Origin: a virus
Direction: 5' to 3' (one strand)
DNA length: 21,803 nucleotides
IMG/VR virus record: IMGVR_UViG_3300032820_000144
Span: 1 to 21,803 of that record
This document shows, in pieces, positions 6,187-15,600 of the stretch; within the stretch, counting starts at the first letter, position 1; each line of letters opens with the position of its first letter. Made by a program: the position numbers and the translations under genes. Under the pieces are notes generated by a model. That model searched no databases and had not been told where the DNA came from. It saw nothing but the letters and a program-made list of their open reading frames with translations.

Positions 6187-6471
6187 ATGATACAAGAAAT
6201 TGAAACAGAAGAACTATACAATCAGTATACAGAATACAGAAACAGACTAAATGTTTGGAAGAAAAACCATGGTTTGTTTATCAATGATATTATAAAATTA
6301 GAGAAGCACTTAGACAAATTATTAAATGAAAGACTAGATCATTTAATAATGTTAAGGCAAACTAAAAGACAAATGTACCAAGAACGTGCTGATCAAAAAT
6401 TAATAGAAGCAATCAAATCCTTAAAATATTTCAGTAAAATAGAACTATTAGCCTCCCTTTCAAAGAACTAA
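6187..6471 (+). CDS. Small helical protein of unknown function
   Basis: The protein is 94 residues from the ATG at 6187; an in-frame TTG at 6169 would add six residues. It is rich in Lys, Glu, Leu and Asn with no Pro, and reads as two long amphipathic helices (IKLEKHLDKLLNERLDHLIM, then KRQMYQERADQKLIEAIKSL), probably a coiled coil. No family is recognised. It follows hemB by 26 bases with no ribosome binding site, and AGTAAATA at 6174-6181 could be a weak late promoter or chance. It most likely belongs to the same unit as the lipoprotein and hemB. Confidence 0.6.
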   Translation: MIQEIETEELYNQYTEYRNRLNVWKKNHGLFINDIIKLEKHLDKLLNERLDHLIMLRQTKRQMYQERADQKLIEAIKSLKYFSKIELLASLSKN

Positions 6472-6551
6472 ATACACTTGAACTAGACGCCTTGTCTGGT
6501 CTTATGCGGACAGAACCGCGTATAACATAGAACGTTAAAGGGAGAAAAAAA
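6467..6551 (+). promoter_or_regulatory. Putative late promoter (6468-6474) with a two-hairpin leader
   Basis: CTAAATA at 6468-6474 overlaps the end of the previous gene. The leader that follows is noticeably richer in G and C than its surroundings and folds into two adjacent hairpins: CTAGAC-GCCTT-GTCTGG (6483-6499) and TATGCGG-ACAGAA-CCGCGTA (6503-6522, one G-U pair each). GGGAG at 6540-6544 then precedes the ATG at 6552. The hairpins may stabilise the mRNA or control its translation. Confidence 0.5.
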
Positions 6552-6989
6552 ATGGGAAGACCTCTAAGAGAAGCAAAAGTAGTAGTGGGAGACACAGGTA
6601 GTACAACTAAAACTGGTCCAACAGGAACAGTATCAGTTGCAGGTGAACAAATTACTATGGACGCTCATATCGGTGGTAGCTCAGCGACAGCTACAGCAAT
6701 GACACAAGTATCAAGTCGTAGATTTAATATTACCAACGCTGGTGGTACTAAAGTTTGTACATTAACAGCAAAGGCATCAAATGCCATTGCGAATGGTGAA
6801 TGTATGCTTTTGCTAACAGATAGTCAAAGTAAAACATATTACGCAAGTAAAATTACGCAAAATTTTGTAACTATTGGCGCACTAGGTACAGGCTCACCAA
6901 CTCAATTCGCAGTCGGTACTAGAGTAAAATGGGTAGATGATCAAACATCAGCAACAGTAGATGAAACTGTACAAGTTCCAACTGCTTAA
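6552..6989 (+). CDS. MGRP-type virion structural protein A
   Basis: This 145-residue, Thr/Ala/Gly/Val-rich protein begins MGRPLREAKVVVGDTG. Small proteins starting MGRP are common in the structural region of marine T4-like phages. Their exact role (neck, tail or fibre adaptor) is not something I can state from sequence. The composition suggests beta-structure, and the end (FAVGTRVKWVDDQTSATVDE) aligns by eye with VRYKWSITDDSTSSQMV of the next gene, so the two are probably paralogues. GGGAG is the ribosome binding site. The gene forms a single-gene unit between its own late promoter and the terminator at 7018-7046. Confidence 0.75.
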   Translation: MGRPLREAKVVVGDTGSTTKTGPTGTVSVAGEQITMDAHIGGSSATATAMTQVSSRRFNITNAGGTKVCTLTAKASNAIANGECMLLLTDSQSKTYYASKITQNFVTIGALGTGSPTQFAVGTRVKWVDDQTSATVDETVQVPTA

Positions 6990-7017
6990 TAATTAATTTA
7001 AAATAGCAACACACTCT

Positions 7018-7046
7018 AAGGGGAAGTTTTTACACTTCCCCTTTTT
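7018..7046 (+). terminator. Strong rho-independent terminator
   Basis: GGGGAAGT (7020-7027) pairs with ACTTCCCC (7034-7041) in a perfect 8-bp stem, extended by two A-T pairs, with loop TTTTAC and a run of five T. It ends the MGRP A transcript two bases before the next late promoter. Confidence 0.92.
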
Positions 7047-7047
7047 G

Positions 7048-7055
7048 CATAAATA
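7048..7055 (+). promoter_or_regulatory. Putative phage late promoter (CATAAATA)
   Basis: CATAAATA differs from the T4 late consensus at one base and starts right after the terminator's T-tract. The next ATG is only 20 bases downstream with no clear ribosome binding site, so the transcript would have a very short leader. Confidence 0.65.
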
Positions 7056-7074
7056 AGTATAATATAATAAGAAT

Positions 7075-7452
7075 ATGGGTAGACCGGTTAATAAACGTAA
7101 TTTTGGACGAATAGATGGCTCAGACAATAATTTTGTTGTCACAGTCAAAGTCGGTTCAAATGCCGTTTCAGCCGTAGGAATTATTAAAAGACAGCGTGGG
7201 TCTAATAAATTTATGGTAGATGACGCAAATAATGATTCCGGTAATGAAGGAGTATGTAGGTTGGTAGACAAAGATATTAATGATTTGAATAATGATGAAA
7301 TGTCTTTAACAGGTTACATAGCTGGAGCCGGTAACGGAGTTAGACTTAGAAAAGTGTTTAATAGAACCGCAAGTGACTTTTCAGGTGTCCGTTATAAGTG
7401 GTCAATAACAGATGATTCCACTTCTAGCCAAATGGTTTTAACAGCGGTATAG
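7075..7452 (+). CDS. MGRP-type virion structural protein B
   Basis: This 125-residue protein begins MGRPVNKRNFGRIDGSDNNF, the form most often seen in marine T4-like phages. It is a likely paralogue of the preceding MGRP protein, sharing the N-terminal MGRP and a C-terminal RYKW/RVKW-x(2)-D-D segment. It is rich in Val, Gly, Asn and Asp and probably beta-structured. No enzyme motif or membrane segment is seen. It is the first gene of a long run of structural genes and is followed ten bases later by the fibre-like gene at 7463. A virion role is inferred from context; the exact location in the particle is not known. Confidence 0.75.
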   Translation: MGRPVNKRNFGRIDGSDNNFVVTVKVGSNAVSAVGIIKRQRGSNKFMVDDANNDSGNEGVCRLVDKDINDLNNDEMSLTGYIAGAGNGVRLRKVFNRTASDFSGVRYKWSITDDSTSSQMVLTAV

Positions 7453-7462
7453 GGATTTATAA

Positions 7463-8437
7463 ATGTCAAGATTTGTTACAGTACCAAATGGTGATTATAA
7501 AATAAAAGTTCAATCTGGAGGAGAAATTACTTTAGATACTGGTGTAACAACTGGTGCTGTTAGAGTAACAGGTGACTTAATTATCGAAGGTACAAGAACT
7601 CAAGTAACGTCAAATGAATTATCTGTTAAAGATAATATTATAGAAGTTAACAGTGGTGAAAATGGCGTAGGTGTAACACTTCTTCAAGCAGGATTAAGAA
7701 TAGACAGAGGTAGTTTAGTTGATACTCAAATACTATTTGACGAACAATTATCTTGGAATAATCCTGATAATCAAACAGTTCAAACAGGTGCTTTTACATT
7801 TGTTGATGTAAATGGAGCATTACTAGGTTTAAGAACTAATAGTATTAGTACTGGTGGAGCACTTTATTTTCAACCAGGTGGAAGTGGTTCTATTAGAATA
7901 ATTAAAACAAATTATGAAACTTACGTAACAGACAATAATGATATTCCAAATAAAAAATTCGTTGATGATGAAATTTTAGGTGCAATTCAAAATTTATCTT
8001 ATCCATTTATTGCAAATCAAGATTCAGAAATAAGAATTACTGACGGTACAAATCTTTCAAGTGATATTAGCTTTAAAATTGATGGTGTATTAAAAGCTAA
8101 AATGACTGACAACTGGTTTCAAATGTATAATACTACAGTTGATATAGGTCAAATTAGAATAGAAGATAATATTATATCTAATACTGTAAGTAATGGTGAT
8201 TTAAAAATTCATGCACCAGGTACAGGTTCAGTAAAAGTAGATGACTCTTTCACAATTACACATACACCTGGCGTATTAGACCCTGCTACAGACCCAGCAT
8301 ATGATACTGAAGGTGTTAAATTATATGCTAAATTGCCAGCAGGCGGTAATACTGGGCTATATTATGTAAATACAAATAATGAAAGAGATGAAGTAATTGG
8401 TAGAAATAGATCATTGCTTTTTAGCATGATGTTTTAA
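7463..8437 (+). CDS. Fibre-like virion structural protein, 324 residues
   Basis: The N-terminus (MSRFVTVPNGDYKIKV) is followed by a region typical of phage fibre or baseplate-peripheral proteins: VTGDLIIEGTRTQVTSNELS and VKDNIIEVNSGENG at residues ~33-70, reminiscent of beta-helical tail proteins. Residues ~228-265 carry the motif IRIEDNIISNTVSNGDLKI followed by APGTGSVKV, which recurs in both large fibres downstream (I-x-N-x-I-x-T, S/N-x-DL-x-L, GTG-x-I/V). It therefore belongs to the same repeat-built family, probably part of a trimeric fibre or a connector. An AGGGAT ribosome binding site lies inside or just after the previous gene's end. The order 7463-8447-8818-9659 looks like one translational unit. 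Confidence 0.75.
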   Translation: MSRFVTVPNGDYKIKVQSGGEITLDTGVTTGAVRVTGDLIIEGTRTQVTSNELSVKDNIIEVNSGENGVGVTLLQAGLRIDRGSLVDTQILFDEQLSWNNPDNQTVQTGAFTFVDVNGALLGLRTNSISTGGALYFQPGGSGSIRIIKTNYETYVTDNNDIPNKKFVDDEILGAIQNLSYPFIANQDSEIRITDGTNLSSDISFKIDGVLKAKMTDNWFQMYNTTVDIGQIRIEDNIISNTVSNGDLKIHAPGTGSVKVDDSFTITHTPGVLDPATDPAYDTEGVKLYAKLPAGGNTGLYYVNTNNERDEVIGRNRSLLFSMMF

Positions 8438-8446
8438 GGATAAAAG

Positions 8447-8818
8447 ATGGCTATAACAAATAATGAAATTACAGTAGGATCAACAGTAAACGTTTTACCA
8501 AATAATGCGGCAGTGCCGGCAGGTAAAAATTATGCAATTACCGGATTATTGTTAACTAATATTGGAGCAGAAGATCCAACTGGAGCCAACGATTCAGTAT
8601 TCACAATCCACGCAATTGCAAGTGGTGGTGTAGGTGATGCTTCCAATTACATAGTTAATACAGCCTTACTTCCAGGTGCCGAAACATTTACATTAGATAC
8701 AGAAAAAATAATATTAGGTGCAGGAGATCATATAGATATTAGTGTTGCAGGAACTGGTCAGGCAGGAAATACTGCGCCAAAAAATGTTTCAGCTGTTCTT
8801 AGTTATTTGGAGGTATAA
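8447..8818 (+). CDS. Small virion structural protein (beta-sandwich-like), 123 residues
   Basis: This small protein, beginning MAITNNEITVGSTVNVL, is rich in Ala, Gly, Thr, Asn and Val and has no charge clusters or membrane segment. It resembles the 109-residue product at 16415 in layout: an N-terminal strand and a T/V-V-x-LP segment, a central A-I-x-GL-x-L-x-N strand, a LP/PG or APN-x-S turn followed by a GEK/GAG-x-L/D strand, and a C-terminal (V/A)-x-x-SY-x-E(V/L). The two are probably paralogues. Each follows or lies among fibre genes, which suggests a fibre-adaptor or tip-attachment role; this is inference. Its stop overlaps the next start (TAATG), so the two are translationally coupled. 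Confidence 0.7.
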   Translation: MAITNNEITVGSTVNVLPNNAAVPAGKNYAITGLLLTNIGAEDPTGANDSVFTIHAIASGGVGDASNYIVNTALLPGAETFTLDTEKIILGAGDHIDISVAGTGQAGNTAPKNVSAVLSYLEV

Positions 8819-9618
8819 TGAGATACCTAAAAAGACACAACACAAATAGAAGATTACTTCGTGGCAAAGGAATAGTATTTGATCAATACGAAAATATCGA
8901 AGTACAATCCACAGGAACACTTCAAGTCCCAAAAGGAACAACATTAGAAAGACCCCCATTACCAGTTGTAGGTCAACTACGATATAATACAACAACTAAA
9001 AATTTCGAAGTTTATGAAGACGTAGCGGCTGGTGGAACCATGTGGAAATCATTTAGATTAAGTGAACCATTTGGAATAACTGTTCAAGCATTAGGAAACG
9101 GAAATGACATCGAAATAAATTTTGGTGCATTAGATTCAAATGATGGTGGTATGAAACAAGAACCAACAACTGCTCAAGCAGTATTAGTAATGATTGAAAA
9201 CGTTTTACAAATTCCAACAACAAATTATATGCTTGTTCAAAATCCTTGTTCTTATGCCAGCTCTTATATAAAAGTAGTTCAAAATTATAATGCTACAGGT
9301 GTTGGAGCATTTCAAAGTAAAGATTTAGGATTTGTTGATTGGGTAGCAGGTGGATATCATATAGGTCAAGATGTTGTAGTAACAGGAGCAGGTGTACAAA
9401 ATAACAATGGAACATGGACAGTTACCGCTGTTACTCAAGAATATTTAAGCGTTGATCAATTACTTACTAATGACACTAATATAGGTAATGCTGTTTATAG
9501 TGTTGCAGGACAAAGTACAATAACAAGTTCGGCCTATCCAACAGGATTTTATCTTACATTTGGTACACCAGTTCCTACTGGAAAACCTATCACAGTTTTA
9601 CACAACTTTGACAAATAA
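8818..9618 (+). CDS. Virion structural protein with fibre repeat motif, 266 residues
   Basis: The ATG shares one base with the previous stop, and GGAGG lies inside the upstream gene. Residues ~36-78 carry the fibre motif seen in the larger proteins: GTTLERPPLPVVGQLRYN followed by TTTKNFEVYED and W (G-T-x(3)-RP-x(4)-GxLRYNT-x-T-x-x-FE-x-Y-x-x(4)-W). The central part (about residues 105-150) and the C-terminal half, with HIGQDVVVTGAGVQNNNGTW, look like beta-rich domains. The protein ends in ITVLHNFDK. No enzymatic motif is seen. It lies directly before the 961-residue fibre gene, and a role as its hinge, adaptor or fibre segment is inferred. Confidence 0.75.
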   Translation: MRYLKRHNTNRRLLRGKGIVFDQYENIEVQSTGTLQVPKGTTLERPPLPVVGQLRYNTTTKNFEVYEDVAAGGTMWKSFRLSEPFGITVQALGNGNDIEINFGALDSNDGGMKQEPTTAQAVLVMIENVLQIPTTNYMLVQNPCSYASSYIKVVQNYNATGVGAFQSKDLGFVDWVAGGYHIGQDVVVTGAGVQNNNGTWTVTAVTQEYLSVDQLLTNDTNIGNAVYSVAGQSTITSSAYPTGFYLTFGTPVPTGKPITVLHNFDK

Positions 9619-9635
9619 TTAATCCCACAAATACA

Positions 9636-9642
9636 ATAAATA
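9636..9642 (+). promoter_or_regulatory. Putative late promoter (ATAAATA) with a very short leader
   Basis: ATAAATA is preceded by ACA and followed by an AAAAAGGAG ribosome binding site and the ATG at 9659. Only about 16 bases separate the motif from the start codon, so any transcript from here would begin close to the ribosome binding site. Readthrough from upstream is also possible. Confidence 0.5.
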
Positions 9643-9658
9643 CGTAAAAAGGAGTATT

Positions 9659-12544
9659 ATGCCTTATCCAACACAATACGGTAGAATATCGGGACCATTA
9701 CTTAGAGAGAATCTAACTAGATCTTCTGATCTAGCATTTGAAACAGATTTACTCTTTATAGGGCATACTAATGACAAAATAGGAATTAGAACAGATGCTC
9801 CTACAAGAGAATTAACTATAGTTGGTACAACTAAAATTCCTCAAGATTTACTTGCAACAAATAGTACTACATTTGGCAATATGTTGTTTGACCAAGATGG
9901 TATTAGAGCTTTAACAGGACCTATTACAATATCAACTGGTGCTGGTGGATCTATAAATTATGATGAATTAAGAACAGAACATATTTCTTTTACAAATAGC
10001 ACAATAAAAGCATTTAATACAAATTCAGATATTGAATTTCATCCAGGACCTGGAGGATTATTTAGAATTACAGGTGGACTTAAAACTATTAATGATAGTG
10101 ATATTCATGCTACAGGAGATATTACATTTGATGGTAATGTTTTTATAGGTGGAGATTCAGACGAAGATACTATAAAATTTGAAGGTGATATAACTTCAAA
10201 CTTAAATCCAGATCAATCATTAACATATGATATAGGTGAAAATTCAAAAAGATGGGGATACTTCCACGTAAAAAGTATGCCTAACTTAAACAATATTACT
10301 ATTGATAACTTTATAAGTTTGAATGGTGTAGCTGTTAACTTAGGTATAACAAACAAATGGTATGTTACTACAGATGGTACTGATTCTTTATCAGGTACTC
10401 ACCCTAACTTTGCATTTGGAACTATCAAACACACATTAGATCAACTAGAATCAAGTACAGGTGGCCCACATGAAATTCATGTTTTTCCAGGAACATATGA
10501 AGAAAATTTTCCAATGGAAATTCCTGAAAATGTTACTATAAAAGGTGTAGGTCAAGGAACTGTTCTTATAAAATCTCCAGTTATAACTGGTGATACAGCA
10601 TTTTATTTAAATGATAATACTTCTGTACAAAATGTTACAATTGATGTTACTGGAAGTAACGCCGCTTTTAGATTTGCCACAGGAACCAGTTCTGTTATAA
10701 ACACAGGACCTTACATAGCAGACGTTAAAGTAAAAGGTCTTTTAGGTGTTTTGAATGCTGAGCAAACTAATAGTGCTACCTATCCACCAGCACCAGGTTC
10801 TCAACCTAGTATAACATTTAAAAATGTTGATTGTAATTATGGTGGTGGTAGTGGCTCGGCAATTCTAGCATCAAATGGTGTACGAGTAGAAATGATAGAC
10901 TGTACTATTGAAAATGCTAACAGTGTAATTTCTGCATCTCATGGACTTTTTGGTTTTGGAAATTTTGCTTATTCAGGTAACCCTTCTCATGATAATTCTG
11001 ATCACATATATGGTACAGATATAAGAGCAGTAGGATGTATATTTCGAGATATAACAGATGCAGTAATTCAAGCAGGTTATCATGGCCATGTAGGTGATGA
11101 TATTCTAATTAATCTTATTGGTTGTACATTTATTAATGTAGAACAAACTACATCAATAACTGAGTGTCTTGATAATAAGAATCCTATAATATACACAAAC
11201 ATATTTGATGATAAAGGTATTTTTAGAATGGGGCAGGAAGAAGTTACTATATCTTCTGGAGATATACCTACTCCATATAATTTAACAATAAGAGATGATG
11301 AAACTACTTTTAAATCAAGTTCAATGACTTTAGAATATTCTCATATAAATTTTAGAGCTCCTGATAGTACATTCATTGCTAGTGATTGGGTAGAAGCAGG
11401 TGATTTTACTCTTACAGAAAATACAATCCAAAGTAATTTTGGAGATATGAATTTAAAAGCAACATCTGGAACAACTAATATTCAAACAGATACAAAAATT
11501 CATTCAGATCTAGATGTAACAGGAAATACTATAATAGGTGGATCAATGATTACTTTAGGTGATCAGCCAACAGATACTATTGATTTTTCTATGCAAATGA
11601 CACAAGATTTAATGCCTACTGGAAGTACTGTACAAAATTTAGGATCAGCAACTAAAAATTGGTTTAAAACTAATTTTTCTACAGTAGATGTTGGAGACAT
11701 TACTGCTTACAATAATGTTATGACTACAACTGTATCTAATGCTGATTTAGAAATGAGAGGCAGTGGTACTGGTAATGTTATTGCAGTTGATTTAACATTT
11801 GGAACAGGAATTGATTCTCCAAATGATATAGTTTTAGATGCAGGATCATCAACAGTTACAATTGATAGTACATCAGCATTGAATCTTCCTACAGGTACAT
11901 CTGCACAAAGACAAGCACTAACTAGGGAATTAAGATTTAATACAGACACAAATTTATATGAAACTTATTCAACAGGAGTAGCCCACGTTGGCGGAGTTAG
12001 AGATGCCGATTTAGACACATATATTGATGTATCTAGCAATAATGAAATGACATTTTATGGTGGTGGTAATAACATTGCTACTTTAGATGGAGCAGGAGTA
12101 TTAACAGCAACAAAATTTAGTAGTCAAGATGAATTTGCACTTGACGGAAATTCAGTAACTGTTGGAAGTCCAGGAGCTGAAGCAGGATTAGAAGCAAATG
12201 GAAGTGGTAAAGTAATATTAGATACATCTAATTTTACAATGTCAGGAGGTGTACTTCTTAACACAGAAAGTGGTAGTGATACAGTTTTTACAGGAACAGG
12301 ATTAAAAATAGATAGATCTATTAAAGTTGACGCTCCAGCAATAAAATTTGGTAGTGGTACATCAGCAGAACAACAACAAAAAGCTGATTTAAGACAGGGT
12401 GAATTGTTCTGGAATACAGATGTTAGTATTCTTCAAGTTTACACAGGAGTAGATTGGAAGTCTGCAACAGGGCAAGAAGAATCTCAAATAACCATCGAAG
12501 ATTTAGAAGCAATTAACTTAACATATAACTTAATAATTAATTAA
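9659..12544 (+). CDS. Large fibre protein with beta-helix domain, 961 residues
   Basis: The N-terminus (YGRISGPLLRENLTR, then LAFETDLLFI and IGIRTDAPTRELTI) closely matches that of the 1235-residue protein at 12700 and probably anchors both to the same site. Residues ~233-470 form a right-handed parallel beta-helix of the DUF1565/pectate-lyase-like kind, opening KWYVTTDGTDSLSGTHPN and containing IHVFPGTYEENFPMEIPE, NVTIKGVG and repeated ITFKNVDC-like turns; such domains bind or cleave polysaccharides. Repeat units follow: LGS-x(3)-NW, NNVMTTTVSNADLEMRGSGT, a GTSAQR-x(5)-ELRFNTDTNLYETY unit near residue 746 and a related unit near 905. The end (ITIEDLEAINLTYNLIIN) matches the paralogue. It is probably a trimeric receptor-binding fibre; no catalytic residues could be assigned. 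Confidence 0.85.
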   Translation: MPYPTQYGRISGPLLRENLTRSSDLAFETDLLFIGHTNDKIGIRTDAPTRELTIVGTTKIPQDLLATNSTTFGNMLFDQDGIRALTGPITISTGAGGSINYDELRTEHISFTNSTIKAFNTNSDIEFHPGPGGLFRITGGLKTINDSDIHATGDITFDGNVFIGGDSDEDTIKFEGDITSNLNPDQSLTYDIGENSKRWGYFHVKSMPNLNNITIDNFISLNGVAVNLGITNKWYVTTDGTDSLSGTHPNFAFGTIKHTLDQLESSTGGPHEIHVFPGTYEENFPMEIPENVTIKGVGQGTVLIKSPVITGDTAFYLNDNTSVQNVTIDVTGSNAAFRFATGTSSVINTGPYIADVKVKGLLGVLNAEQTNSATYPPAPGSQPSITFKNVDCNYGGGSGSAILASNGVRVEMIDCTIENANSVISASHGLFGFGNFAYSGNPSHDNSDHIYGTDIRAVGCIFRDITDAVIQAGYHGHVGDDILINLIGCTFINVEQTTSITECLDNKNPIIYTNIFDDKGIFRMGQEEVTISSGDIPTPYNLTIRDDETTFKSSSMTLEYSHINFRAPDSTFIASDWVEAGDFTLTENTIQSNFGDMNLKATSGTTNIQTDTKIHSDLDVTGNTIIGGSMITLGDQPTDTIDFSMQMTQDLMPTGSTVQNLGSATKNWFKTNFSTVDVGDITAYNNVMTTTVSNADLEMRGSGTGNVIAVDLTFGTGIDSPNDIVLDAGSSTVTIDSTSALNLPTGTSAQRQALTRELRFNTDTNLYETYSTGVAHVGGVRDADLDTYIDVSSNNEMTFYGGGNNIATLDGAGVLTATKFSSQDEFALDGNSVTVGSPGAEAGLEANGSGKVILDTSNFTMSGGVLLNTESGSDTVFTGTGLKIDRSIKVDAPAIKFGSGTSAEQQQKADLRQGELFWNTDVSILQVYTGVDWKSATGQEESQITIEDLEAINLTYNLIIN

Positions 12545-12699
12545 GCAATATTCTAGCATACTACTACCTAATATCAAAATCCGTATAAATAGTATTAATG
12601 TTTAAATTAGACCATATTTTAGACAGGACAAACTGTGGTTCAACCCGCAAGGTAATGTGGTTGGTGGGACAAGATCCCCGTGCTATAAGGAGATAGAGA
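12545..12699 (+). promoter_or_regulatory. Intergenic stretch with consensus late promoter (12584-12591) and ~100-base structured leader
   Basis: TATAAATA at 12584-12591 is an exact match to the T4 late promoter. The leader is unusually long and G/C-rich for this DNA. It can form three short hairpins: ACAG-GACAAA-CTGT (12623-12636), CAACC...GGTTG (12641-12663) and GGGA-CAAGA-TCCC (12666-12678). AAGGAG at 12687-12692 then precedes the ATG at 12700. The leader may set stability or timing of the fibre mRNA. Confidence 0.7.
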
Positions 12700-15600
12700 A
12701 TGGCCGTTGGTCGAATTTCGGGACAGCTCTTAAAGTCCAACTTGCTTCGTAATGGAGTAAACCTGGCCTTCGAGACTGACCTTTTATACATTGATGTTAA
12801 TAATTCTCGAATAGGAGTGAAAACTGCTACTCCTCAATATCCATTAGACATAAATGGAACAGCACGTACAACAAATTTAGAAGTCACAAATCAAGCAGTA
12901 ATCAACAATATCACAATTGGTGCTAATACAATATCAACTACTGCATCAGTTCTTAATATTACTTCACCAGACAGTATATTATACAATAATAAACTAGTAA
13001 TAGATGACCTTATAATTGAAGGTAACACTATTACAGCCACAGAGTCTAATCAAAATTTTGAAATTATAACAAGTGGTACAGGTATTGTACACGTAGATGC
13101 TGATATGAGAGTGGAAGGTAATATCCACGCTACAGGAGATATCAGAGCAGATGGTGATATTCAAATAGGTGACGCAGATACAGATTCAATTTCTATTGCG
13201 GCAGATTTTACAAGTAATATTACTCCAGATTTAACTGACACATATAATATGGGTTCCGCAGGAAAAAGGTGGAATGACGTATTTGCAAATAATTTAATTG
13301 TAGATAATCTTACATTGAATGGTAACATTACTGTACAAGGTCTTGACTTAACAGCCAGACCAGGTAAAATTTATTATGTTGCAACTAATGGTGATGATGC
13401 TAAAACAGGAACTCACCAAAATGATCCTTTTGAAACAGTTAAAAAAGCAACAGAAACAGCAACAAATGGAGATTTAATTTATGTTTATCCGGGAACATAT
13501 GTAGAAATTTTTCCATTAACAATTCCATCTGGAGTATCAATAAGAGGAGATGGAGTTAGAGCAGTTTTAATTACACCACATCCAAGTGTAATAGATAAAG
13601 ATGCATTTCTTCTTAATGGTGAAACTACTATAGAAGATTTAACTGTTACAGGTTTTCGTTATGATAGTGCAGGTAATACAGGACACGCATTTAGATTTAA
13701 CACAGGTGCAGATAGCACTTATTTTGCACTTACTAGTGATATTCCTTTAATTAAAAATGTTTCAGTTATTACAGAAGGATCTGTAACGTCAGAGTCTGAT
13801 CCAAGAGGATTTGATCAAGGAGATGCAGGAAAAGCCGCATTACTTGATGGATCAGTTATTTCAGGAGCTGACTTAGAACTTAGAGTTAGATTTCAAAATT
13901 GTACATTTATTACTCCAGGTATGAATGCATTAACAGTAACAAATGGTGTAAGAGTAGATTGGATTAATTCATTTACATATTTTGCAGATGAAGGAATTAG
14001 AATTGAAGATGGTCCTACAGGAATAGCGGCGGCAGGAGAAACAAAAATAAAATATGCACAATTAGTAGGATCTACTCCAACGGCTACTGAAACAATTACT
14101 TACTATGATACAAATGGATCTACAAAATTAGGAGAAGCAACAATTAATTCAATTGATGGAAATGGAACATTACATATTACTGGAAAATCTACAGGATTTG
14201 CACTAGCATCTACAAGAACAGTTAAAAAAGTTATACCAACAGGAACTACAATAGATTCTTCAACTAAAAAATATGGAAGTGGAAGTTTTAAAAATGGTTT
14301 TATAAATGCAAATACAGATCATTTAAAAGTTGAAGGACATACAGATTTTGGTTTTGGTACTGGAGATTTTCAAATAGAAGGATGGTTTAATCCATCATCA
14401 GTACAAAGTAAAACTTTATTTAAAATAGGTAGACTTGAAGTTGATTTAAGTGGTAATGCTCCAAGAGTTAGACTTGATGGAAATGTTGTTGTAACTTCTG
14501 GAACAGGTCTTAATATTAATTCTTGGACACATTTAGTTGTAATGAGACAAAGTGGTAACTTAAGAATGTTCATTGGTGGTAATAATGAAGTAGATCAAAA
14601 TGGTTGGAGTGCAGATTTAAAAAGTGCAAGTCCAGTTTATATTGGAAATAATGATATTTTTACTTCAGCTTTTTATGGTCATATAGATGATATTAGAATA
14701 ATCAACGGTAGTACAACATATACAGCAAATTTCACACCGCCTAGTTCACAATTAGTTAGTACAGATGTTTCGCAAGAAACTGTATTAATGTTAAATGGTA
14801 ATGACTTTTCAGACAATGGAACTAGAGGACAAGACATTAGATTTTCAGGTGGTTCAACTGCTTCAGAAATTACTTTAGCTGATTATTCAGACTTTGGATC
14901 AGATTTTAGAAGTATGTCGAGTACATCTGTTTATGGAAATAAAGGAATTGTTGCACAAGGTCCTGGTGCAAATGTAACTTTAGTTAATCATAATTTTGCA
15001 TATATAGGTAGCGGTAAAAGTTATGAAAATGATGATACAGCGGCTATTCAAGCAAATGAAGTTGTAGCAACAAATAGTGCAAAAGTAAATTACAATTCAA
15101 CTGATCAAAGTGGTGATTTTAGACTTGGTGAATTATTTCATGTTAATCAAAAAACAGGTGTAGTAGAATTTAAAAGTGCTGATATAAGAATAGACACTGC
15201 AGGTTCTATGACAATTAATAATGGTTCAGACGCAACAGTAATAGATTCAACAAAAATAGAAACAAATAAATTAAGAATGAGTGGACAAACTATTCAAAGT
15301 CTTGCAGGGGATCTTAATCTTAATTCATCTAGTAATTTAATTAATATATTGAATAATGTTAATATTCAAGGTCATTTAGAAGTTGTAGGTAATATAACAA
15401 TAGGTGGTAACATAACAATAGGTGATGAAACTACTGATACTGTTACTATTACAGCAGGAATAGGAAGTGATATGACGCCTGCAATAGATAATACATATAA
15501 TCTTGGTAGTTCAATTAATAGATGGAATACATTATTTGCAAATCAAATGCAAATAGATAGTATTAATATTACTAATAATGTAATAACAACTACAGACAGT

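Noticed and set aside
13363-14080. Idea that the beta-helix domains are active polysaccharide lyases or hydrolases
   Set aside because: The fold signature is visible, but no conserved catalytic Asp/Glu or Lys/Arg set could be assigned by reading, so only a binding or structural role is stated.
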